Assembly: GCA_027577595.1 (NCBI GenBank)
Contig: JANBRJ010000155.1
Span: forward strand, 1-22,776
Reading direction: 5' to 3'
DNA from: Coemansia sp. RSA 487
Taxonomy: Eukaryota > Kickxellomycota > Kickxellomycetes > Kickxellales > Kickxellaceae
Length of the DNA: 22,776 bases
Shown: positions 1-9,400 of the stretch, piece after piece
Layout: the number at the start of each line of letters is the position of its first letter
How positions within the stretch are numbered: the stretch's first letter is position 1
Notes under the pieces: model-generated
What the model saw: the letters and a program-made list of their open reading frames with translations, nothing else
Database searches by the model: none
Told to the model about the DNA's origin: nothing
Translations under genes and position numbers: made by a program

Positions 1-195
1 CTTGCTTTATTGTCTAAACCAAAAATAAAATTATCCTTACATGTTATGCCTATAATTTGATATAACAATTCCAGTTCCATAATCAAAAATACACACAATG
101 TATCCTTTAATGGCAAATAGCTGTACCTAATATAAGTGTGAATTCATGTTTGGATAGGCTGAATTTGATCCTCAAATGGGTTTTCACTAATTGCC

Positions 196-381
196 CTAGT
201 TTCCATTAACTGAACCATAACCAGAATCACGGCGGGTGGCTGCCTCTATTGCTGCTGCAATACGTCTTGCCTCTTCTGCTGAAACTACAACACCACGTCT
301 GTCACGAGCACCACGGGTCCGTATATTGTTTCCATTTCCATTGTTTCCATTTCTATTGCTTCCATTTCCATTGTTGCTCAT
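196..381 (-). CDS. Small Asn/Gly-rich hypothetical protein (61 aa)
   Basis: A 61-residue reading frame with an ATG start. Residues 1-19 are almost only Asn, Gly and Ser; a basic patch follows (about 21-29, Arg-rich), then a short predicted helix rich in Ala/Glu/Arg (about 34-49), and a C-terminal tail with Asp-Ser-Gly-Tyr-Gly-Ser. I do not recognise a family. Evidence that it is a gene: a good TATA box (506-514 on this strand) lies about 125 nt before the ATG, the same spacing seen at other genes in the window, and an AATAAA on this strand sits at 6-11. The tail fits the DSGxxS pattern that F-box proteins of the beta-TrCP type bind when phosphorylated; whether it works so here is pure inference. 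The opposite strand is also open over this stretch, but starts with no promoter. The short length and low complexity keep confidence modest. Confidence 0.45.
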   Translation of the reverse strand: MSNNGNGSNRNGNNGNGNNIRTRGARDRRGVVVSAEEARRIAAAIEAATRRDSGYGSVNGN

Positions 382-505
382 TGTTCTTTGGATTTTTAAA
401 GCTGTTGGATTGACTGTACTTTATGCTTACTGAGGAATGATACTACTGTTGTATCTTGAATGATATGAAGTGAAAAACTAAGAATTTGTGAGCAGCAACA
501 ATTCT

Positions 506-514
506 CTTTATATA
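506..514 (-). promoter_or_regulatory. TATA box of the small 196-381 gene
   Basis: On the minus strand this reads TATATAAAG, a near-consensus TATA element, about 125 nt upstream of the ATG at 381. No other gene on this strand would use it. Confidence 0.4.
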
Positions 515-1507
515 CCCTGGATAATATAGTTCAAATAATGGCGCTAATATCTTTTACGCAATTTGTTAGACATAGTCATTTACTATTCCGTCTGCTATTT
601 TCCTACCCTGCCTTTGAACTTGTGAACCTAAGATTGCGTATTTTGTGCGTGGATTAATTGGGGAAAGCAGCGGCTTTTCGCTTTCAACCAGTTTCTGAAG
701 TCTACATTTTGCGATGTACAAGTGCATAGATCCCTTTTTAAAAACCTTTTTGGACATCTGTCTCCATTATTATTTAAAAAAGTGGGAAAATGAGACTAAA
801 TTGTATTTTGTAGCTTGCAAAGGAATAAATTAAAAAATATTCTTGTCTTTTGCTCTTTGTCTTTGCTTCTAGGACAGCTGGGGTTGCCAATTTCTCTAGC
901 CATTGATATATTTTCATTGTGGCCACTTTGCCTTACATTTTATTCTTCTATTTTCGGACAAGCAAGAAATTAAACCTATATCTAAAGTAGTGTAAAATTC
1001 CTTGGAGGACATATTGATAGGTGCAACTAGCACACACACTGCTCTCACCACATATTCACTGATTTTGTTTATTATACACTTAATTGTTGATATACTTTAC
1101 ACTAATCTAATTTGAATTTGTTTATTTTTGTAAAACAAAGATTTAATGTTACAAATAAAAGTCTTGACAGAACTAAAGTTCCTTGTCTTTATTTTTCATG
1201 AATAGCTTGGCTTTTGTAGCTATACAAACACTACAATAATCACATTGACACTATTTTGGTACGTAGTGTACCTGGCTTGGACAGGCTCATGTATATCCGT
1301 GTGACAGCTGACCTAGTATACTGTGTCTGGTAATTTGATCAAGACGATTACCAAGTTTGGGTGCATGATATCAAATTATACTCGTTTACATTTTTAATAG
1401 ATAAACTATATTTCAAAACCTGGTGATCTCAAACTTTAACTAAATGAACATGGAAAATATTGTTGAAGCATTCTGATTGTCACGCTAGTGTGAGTGTCGT
1501 ATGCGAG

Positions 1508-1531
1508 GCAAACCCATGACAATGGGTTTGC
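1508..1531. repeat. Perfect 10-bp hairpin with 4-nt loop
   Basis: Arms 1508-1517 (GCAAACCCAT) and 1522-1531 (ATGGGTTTGC) are exact reverse complements separated by GACA. It is the first of several hairpins within 370 bp. Confidence 0.7.
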
Positions 1532-1616
1532 ACAGCCACTAAACGCTAACAATGTAATAGTCCACTACATGTAACGGCCCCCTGTTACATATAAGGACAG
1601 CGTTTCCCGAGGGTCA

Positions 1617-1636
1617 TTGCCTTCTGAGGAAGGCAA
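1617..1636. repeat. Perfect 8-bp hairpin with tetraloop, followed by a T run
   Basis: TTGCCTTC (1617-1624) and GAAGGCAA (1629-1636) are exact complements around TGAG. A seven-T run begins at 1641. The layout resembles a terminator or the end of a small structured RNA, but I cannot name an RNA family. Confidence 0.6.
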
Positions 1637-1820
1637 GGATTTTTTTCTTCTTATATCTAGTTTGAGGAACAAGATATCGAATAATTACTGTGTTATTTTA
1701 TCCCGGGTCCATGGCAAATCTGTCACACTGATAGTGCTTCAGCACAGACTATGGAGCCCATTTCTTAACTTAGCAGAACCTGTTCTCTGGAGTACAGAAG
1801 TCGAACCTTGGGTGTAGATT

Positions 1821-1875
1821 TACTATCATATTTTCTGTTGATAGTATTGGTCAGCGGAGTCACGTGACCATACTA
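1821..1875. repeat. Two overlapping inverted repeats
   Basis: TACTATCA (1821-1828) pairs perfectly with TGATAGTA (1839-1846). The second arm overlaps another arm, 1842-1853, which pairs with TGACCATACTA (1865-1875) with one bulged base. The two hairpins are mutually exclusive. Confidence 0.55.
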
Positions 1876-2966
1876 ACCAATTGGCAATTGCTGTTTGCTT
1901 GTTATTTTCCAGCTAACAGTTTATATCAGAATATACTTTTCCTGGTTTCCAATCCCAACAATATCAATTTATAATACAAAATAGCAGAGATTAGTTTTAA
2001 CCCAGAAACTTTTCAAAATATAATAAAATTGAGGGAGGTTCTATGGTTCACTGAAACCTCCTTTGGTATCTGCCCCACCTTTCAGCGATACTCACTGAAA
2101 GCAAATCCTCAGTGACCAGAGAGAGATGAAGATTGGTACAGGTCCCATGTTCTATGGCTTGAATGTGCAAATGTATTACAACTTCCAGTGTTCTTCAATC
2201 ACCAGGAGTTGAAGTATTGTGGTGAGGCAGGTTTGGTGGGCAAAATCCTCCTCACTGTGATAGCAATTCAGCTCACCAGTTGTTAAGCTGAGTCACAAAA
2301 TGATCAGCCCAACATGAGTCAATCATATGCTTACAAATTATCATAGACCTCCTTAGTAATACTTTGATACTGATAAAAACCACTGTTTTATCAAATAAAT
2401 GAATATATTCAGCTTCATGAAGATTTTTATTTGTAACACCCACTAGTGATATGTTTTATAGTTTGGGATATCCTTCCTTTGTGTGTATGTATGTCTACTG
2501 CAATGCAATCAGCTGTGCCTTGGCGACCATATGGAAATGGGGCTGCGAGATGACAATCATGCAACTAAACAAAGTTGCAAATCGTTATGAACCTACCATT
2601 GGAAAAGTCAGTGCATAAAACGACCCTTACCCTAAACTAACATTAGTTTTTCACACAATTGCTTTTGATTCTATATAAAGTTTGATGATGGCCATCCTAT
2701 CTGCAAGGGTGTATTTTGGTCCCATATCATCATTTTTTGTTTCTTTTTTCTTCCAAAATTCTTGTTATCTACTTTATTGTTGTACTCTTTGTTTTTTTTA
2801 TATATATTTGAGTTTATGGTGATATCCACATAAACACCTACACAAACCTCCTGCAATTTAATAATTATCACAAACTGCAGATCCACACACATCAAGTACC
2901 AAACCTGACAAGTTTATTATTCTGATATTTATCTGGTGTAAGTGGTAAGGCAGTGCGTCCAGAGCT

Positions 2967-3007
2967 AATCAAAATTTAATTGCTTGGCGGGTGATTAAAT
3001 CTTGATT
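2967..3007. repeat. Inverted repeat, 14-bp arms with one mismatch
   Basis: Arms 2967-2980 (AATCAAAATTTAAT) and 2994-3007 (ATTAAATCTTGATT) are complementary at 13 of 14 positions around a GC-rich 13-nt spacer. It stands about 400 bp before the remodeler start codon. Confidence 0.65.
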
Positions 3008-3400
3008 TGTGAGGTTTGAAATGAATGGCATTCACTGATTGGTCAGCTTGTCATATCTGGTCAATAAGTGGAATAAATCAATATCAATGAATGCTGAGTG
3101 CATGGTGTTTTGTCAAACATGGCTTTGCAGCAATGCGATGCAAGAACAAAAATATCTAACTCTTTCTCTGGAATTTTTTTTTTTGCTTTTACGCATTTAG
3201 TTATGATTTTCTTTATTTGCATGCAAATTCAATTCCATAGAATTCGCTAGCGTGGGTTATACTCCAAGTATTTCGACTTTGATTACACGCTTTTTCTATC
3301 CACAGTCATAGCCACCAAAGCGTGTTCATCAAAATCAAAGCACGTGACCGGGGAACAAAAAAGCATTCCAAGAAAAAGTACCTGCAAAAAGGACAGCGTG

Positions 3401-6400
3401 ATGAACCAAACAGAAGAGGATGGAATATATGAGGTGGACCGGATTATTGGGCGGCGGATATCGCTAGCAAAGAAGACAGAGTACATGGTGTTTTGGAAGG
3501 GCTATGATATAAGTGAATGCAGCTGGGAGAGCAGCTGTGACATGGACTGCGACGATGTAGTGGCAGATTTCGAGAGACGATGCGTTGAGATGCGCAGAGC
3601 CAGGCTAAAGGATCCGCACACGGTCCCGCAGATCGACAGATATGATAACGACGGTATAGCTACCCTTATTGATGAGGCACTCGCTTTGATTCCTCCCGAT
3701 AGGTCACCCTTCCAAGACATTGTTGACTTTACATTTTCAGCTAAGCCAGACGAATCCTTGCGCGATATGGAACGCAGTGTGGCGGTGGTGACTGGAAACA
3801 AGCTTGCGGCTACACATGGGTGGAACCGGAAGGTCGACAGAAGCTCCAAGAGCTGTTGCCGTATCCAGCATATCCGCGGGTCAATCAGAGACGCAGCGGG
3901 TCGCAGCTTTTTTCTGGCACAGTGGAGTGACAAGGTCCTTACTTGGGAGTCACCCAGTGCATATAGCTATGATATAGGCGTACTTGAGCGTCACGAGACT
4001 GGGCGTTTTCTAAAGGGGCGCAAGGAGCTTGTCCAGCAGTACCGGGCTATGAAAACAAGAAAGGGCGAGTCGATTGTGTCGCCATGGAAGCCAAAGTTTT
4101 TGATGGAGAAGAAGCCGGATGGTGCCTCTCGCAACAACGCCCCTGGCTTTATCGTGGACCAAGTGGTATCCGCTGGCACCTTGTCTGCTGGTGGGCCATC
4201 AATCACGCTGTCAGACCTCAAGACCAGCAACCTTCTAGCTAATCAAATCGAGATTCCTGCGACGCCAGTATCACAGTCGCCTCGATCTAGACCCCACCAA
4301 GTAATTGTTAGCTCCGATGAGGAGTATGCTTCCGATGCCTCTATGGAGAGCATTGATGAGCCGTTTATTTATATTCAACATGTATCCGGTAGTGCAATCA
4401 GGCGGTATCGACAGATTCAGGCAGCCAAGAGGAAGCTGGCTCGATCCAAACCTTTTGAATCGGGAGATGGAGAGATTGTAGAAGAAGCTGTTCTCCAGGG
4501 CGGACGAGTTGGTGTGTTTGCATCTGGAAAAGTGGCTGGTCTGTCGCGCCGGTACGCACCCAGTACTAGCAGCACATCTAGCAAGTCTGCAAGCCGCATG
4601 TTCGATGTACAAAAATCCAGTGAGCCCGCTGCGCCAGATACCTGTGCAGCTTGCGAAATGCATATTTCTTCTCGCAGGAACAGCGGAGCCGGTGAGTGCA
4701 CGCACTGCAATCTTGTGTATCATCCACATTGCTATGATAAATTGACTGCGTGTACAGATGTTGACAGCGGTTACGCAGATTCGTCGTCGTGGCTAGGCGG
4801 CGAGTTTACCTGCCTTTACTGCGCCATATACATGGGTCGCAATGTTGACGTGTACTTAACATGGCGTGTCAACAAAGCTGCAAGCTCAGACATGTGGCCA
4901 TCTCCCTTGGGCAGCGTGGATGTCTTAGTCAAGTGGTCTGGGTTCTCGTACCGGCACTTAGACTGGGTGCCATTCACGTGGCTGAAACGCACTAGACGCG
5001 GGAACAGCGTGCGCTTACGCAACATACTATATGGAATTCAGTCAGGGCAGGATCCGTGGAAGCTGGAGGACCAGTACAACAACAGCTACATAGAGCCAGA
5101 CTGCATAATTGAAGTGAAGCCAGCCCCTGTATGGCTGAGTGAAAAGCGGACGCGGCAGCTAGAAGAGGCAGCGCTGAAAATTGAACGGGGTGTGTGGGAG
5201 CTATACACGAAATGTGAGTCGGTGCGAACGTCATGGAAGGGGCTGGAAATCAGTGAAATGTCGTGGGAGATACCACCTAACCCGGCAGACGACGCCGACG
5301 ACTACATGGTATGGTATGCAGTGTACCTGAACTGGAAGCGTGCGTCAGTTGTCAGCTTACTAACGCACATGCGTGTAGAGAAGCGACGCAAAATGGATGC
5401 CCAAGCCGATACTGACGCGGAGCAGCGCTTGGATGTTTCGGGACAACCCAAGTTCCTTCGGGGCGGACAGCTGATGGATCACCAGATCGCTGGCGCCAAC
5501 TGGCTGCTGGACCGGTGGCGACAACGCAAGCACGCGATATTGGCGGACGAGATGGGTATGGGAAAGACGATTCAGATTATCGCGTTCCTGCTGGCCATTT
5601 ACCACTCGACTATTCCGTCCGAACTGAGCGGCGCCAGGGAAACAGCCTCCAATGCCGGCACATTTCCGTTCTTGGTCATAGTTCCGACGACGCTTGTGAG
5701 CAACTGGATGATCGAGTTTAGAAAGTGGGCGCCCGAGCTGGTTGTTGCGCACCTTTCTGGACGGAGCGCCGATCGGGAGATCCAGCTGCGTCATACCATT
5801 TTCCGTTCGGATGACATGAATAGGAAAGATTTGTGCTGCCACGTTGTGTTGACTAGCTATGAGGCAGCCACCAACTCAGCCGGGATTAGCGCGCTGATGT
5901 CTCGCCACTTTGTTTGGCAGGCAGTTATCGTTGACGAGGGCCAGCGACTGAAGAATGACCGAACAAAAACGTACGCAGCATTATCGCGCTTCAATGCGCG
6001 TCAGCGCATAGTTCTGACGGGCACGCCGCTACAGAACGATGTGCGCGAGCTGTTCAGCATCATGAGCTACCTGGACCCGGCGAAATTTGGCTCAGCTGAT
6101 GCGCTACAAGGCAGACTTTCTGTTGACACTGCGGAGGGAATTGAGCAGATCAAGGATCTGGTGCGGCCGTACATCTTGCGTCGCACAAAGGACGACCAGC
6201 TAGCTTTAGTTCCGCCAAAATACGAGCTGATCCTGCCTGTTTCGATGAGCCGGTTGCAGCGCGAGTTGTATCGTGCAACACTTTCGCGCAATGCGGGGCT
6301 CCTGTGCAATATTGCCACTGCGCTTCATTCTAATAGCGTTGCTGCATGCGACATCGATGTGCTTGCAAGTGCCAACGGCGCACCGGCTGATAGCGAGGCA

Positions 6401-9400
6401 GAGTCGCTGGGACGTGGTAAACGTGGCCAAGGCATCCCACGCCCGACAAAGCCAGCGCGCGGCGCAGCACGGGTTTCATCGTTGACCAACATCCTGATGG
6501 AGGTGCGGCGGATTGTCAGTCATCCATATCTGCTGCGCAACGTCGAGCCCGATTTCCCAACAGAGGAGGAAAAGCACAGGCGCTTGATCGACTCGAGCGG
6601 AAAGTTGCAGCTGCTTCACGAGCTGCTTCCGGCACTTAGGGCGCGCGGACACCGTGTCCTGCTGTTCTCGCAGTTCAAGGGCACGCTTACCATCCTTGAA
6701 GACTACATGGCTGCTGAGAACATTGGCTACGAGCGCATTGACGGCGGCACACCGCCCGTCGAACGGCAGACAAGGGTCAATGCATTTAACGCTCCCGACT
6801 CCACGTCGCTGGTGTTTATGGCGACGACTCGGACCGGCGGGTTGGGACTTAATTTGACGTCTGCAGATGTTGTGATTGTTTTTGACTGCGACTTCAATCC
6901 ACATGTTGATCTCCAGGCCATGGCGCGCGCGCACCGCATTGGCCAGACCAAGCCTATCACAGTGCTGAAACTTGTTGTGAATGATTCTGCCGAGGAGCGT
7001 ATCGTCAAGGTCGCCACGCGTAAGCTGGTTCTCGACCACCTGATCATCCAGAACATTGGTAATGACAACACTTCTTCCGACGAGTTGCTTCAGCCTACCT
7101 TTGCCGAGATGGCACTCCGCCACGGCGCATCGAAATTGTTTGAACCAAATGCAGATGAAGACGCTGAATCGCGGGCCATCCGCTATGACCAGACTCGCAT
7201 TACTAATCTTTTGGACAAGTGTGAGAGCGAGCTGAACGCTGAGGAAGAGAGGATTAAGCAGGATACCGTCCGGATGGCTGCCTCGGCCAAGAATTTTGCC
7301 AACTCGACGGTGACCAAATTCTCGCGTGTTTGGATGCTTGACTCGACGGGAACGCAGATTAAGGAGCTGTCAGGGGAGTCGGCAGAGCCACCTGATGCTA
7401 GCAAGGATATTTGGTCACAGTTGTTGGATACCACCACCAGCAGTGCTCAAACGGCGGAGGAAATTGCATCCGAAGAGATCGGTGGGCGCCATTTGCGTGT
7501 GCGCAAGCGCAAGGTCGATTATGCGATAAATAAGGACAAAAATGATGGTGTAGCGAGAAAGCTCCAAAAGGTGTTGCAGTCTAATAGCGAGGCGCCTGAG
7601 GATGGCGAATTTGTTTTGGATAGTGCACCGGAAAGCGACGATGATATTTCTGTGATATCCGACGTTTCTGTGGTTAACAAAAAGCCAGTCCTCGACCCAC
7701 TAGTGCAGGTCACTCTCACTGAGCTTACCAAAATTGTCGAGCTGCACTGCGAGCGGCTAGCTCGGTTCTATATTGCGGAAAGCCGCAATTTGAAGCCTGT
7801 GGACAGTCTCCAGAATGCTGCCATTGAAGATGCTTTCAAGCATGCGGCCAAGATTGTGCCTGATCCATCTAAGCAGCAGTATATGGACCCTGAATTGTTT
7901 TTCCCGATCCCCTCAAACATGCGTTTACGCAAGGGAATACTGCCACCGAACCAGGGAACCTCCAAGACATGCTGGGCGTGTGCAAGGCGTCAGCACTTGC
8001 GCGATTTCTGCCCACGGATCTGCGATCCTGCCTTTGTTGCATTGATTCGCCAAGTCAAGGAAATTCCCGGTTCCTGGCGCCACCAGCTGTACTACAGGTT
8101 TATCCATTGGTACACGTACCAGTATGTATGGTTCATGCTGAGCAGTCCGAAAGGCATCAGCGTCTGCGAGCGCAATCGTGCGAGATGCAGAGAGTACAGC
8201 ATCAACGTCAATATCTATCTGAACAAGATCAGGAACAAGCAAACCAGCGCTGCAGTCCAAGTTGCGCCCCTCACACCCCCTCAGTTGGCTGCTTGTGCGC
8301 CGTCGCCTTACTTTATCGAGCTACCAAGAGACATGCTGAAAATGCGCGGGATGCATACGCGCTTGTCGAAGTCTGTAGATAGCAAGACTGTTGATAGTTT
8401 CTTCAGCAGCATGGCATCCACATACCCTAGGTATGCCAACCTGAACAAGGCTGCGTTTGATTTTGAAAATCTGCGAGCAAACCACAGGAACTTGATAACC
8501 CTTCGCGCAAACACGATCAAAGGGGCTCGTGCCAAACTTGGCGATTGGCTGAAGCACTCAGAGTCTACGGATCTGACAAAAGTGTCGCAGCTGTTGTTGG
8601 GAATTCGGTGCATTGTCAGCAATAGTGCCGATGTGAAGAAGGCTCTTGTGGGTAAGCTCATTCTGAACAAGGCTCCGAGTTTGGCGAAGTATGAGGCCGA
8701 CACACTCATATTCTCTCTACTTGGCAAGAACACGGCACTTGTCCCTAAAATTGTGCATGATAATATTGTAAAGTCACGGCATCTCCTTCTTCTCTTGTTG
8801 CACATAAAGACTTCAACTGCTGGAGGGCTGTCACAAAGCACTGACGATATACGGGCCGTGGCTATGCTACTCGATTTGACAAGACAGCTTCTTGTCACTG
8901 TGATGGGCGAGTTGGGGCATCCAACCAGTGCGGGTGGCATTGGCTCATCGATCAGTTCACTGTATAAAATTGTCATTTCAGAGAAGAAACGAAGAGAATC
9001 ACAGCAATCTTCCTCCACTGCGGACTCTGGCGACGAGCTTTCTAGCTCTGAGACTGCATCTCGCTTGCGATACAAAGAGAGCTTTACACAATTGATCAAA
9101 ATACTGTATGCGCGGCTAAAGGATGTACTTGGCAGGGTTGACAAAAACCATGTGCGGATCCAGGCACCAGCTGTGGATGGATCATCGATACAACACCTAC
9201 AGCCGACATTCACTAGCAGTAGCACAGCTGTGGTTAACAGTGCGACTGCCCAGGTTCCGCCATTGCCTGTACAACATAGCCAGAGCCAGACATCCGCCTT
9301 GCATAGATCAGCAACCGTGACTACTGCTTTGGTTTCCACCAGCGGCAGCACTTCTATTACAGGAGAAATGCCCGCTTTACCTGGGCCGTTGAGTGTGGAT

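Larger units (their letters stand above)
1552..1911. mobile_element. Possible solo LTR relic (low confidence)
   Basis: A segment of about 360 bp lies between two copies of the 7-mer GCTAACA (1545-1551 and 1912-1918). It begins close to TGTAATAG, contains a TGTAAC...GTTACA inverted repeat (1570-1589) followed at once by a TATA-like ATATAAGG, and ends in CCA. TG...CA ends, an internal TATA box and flanking duplications are LTR traits. The fit is imperfect because the 7-mers do not abut the TG and CA exactly, and no internal retroelement sequence or second LTR is visible. If real, it is an old, solitary fossil; a chance arrangement is about as likely. Confidence 0.2.
800..3400. other. AT-rich intergenic DNA without a convincing gene
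   Basis: No open frame here exceeds about 75 codons and none resembles a known family; the longer ones are low-complexity Asn/Lys/Ile strings expected in AT-rich DNA. What can be seen: a cluster of short perfect hairpins and a 7-bp direct repeat (1508-1918), a patch that translates like decayed coding DNA (about 2035-2290), a 14-bp inverted repeat (2967-3007), and CACGTG boxes at 1861-1866 and 3341-3346, both followed by ACC. A T-rich run (3175-3186) lies in the likely promoter of the remodeler gene. Confidence 0.6.

Noticed and set aside
566-757. 63-codon minus-strand frame upstream of the small gene
   Set aside because: It has reasonable composition, but no promoter, no recognisable family and AT-rich surroundings; such lengths are expected by chance.
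1617-1817. 66-codon plus-strand frame within the hairpin cluster
   Set aside because: It starts at TTG, has no known motif, and its 5' end is formed by a hairpin.
2671-2895. 74-codon minus-strand frame
   Set aside because: Low-complexity Asn/Lys/Ile output of AT-rich DNA with no supporting signal.
3344-3400. Upstream in-frame extension of the remodeler
   Set aside because: It begins at a GTG and has no ATG; a short upstream exon cannot be excluded, but nothing supports one.
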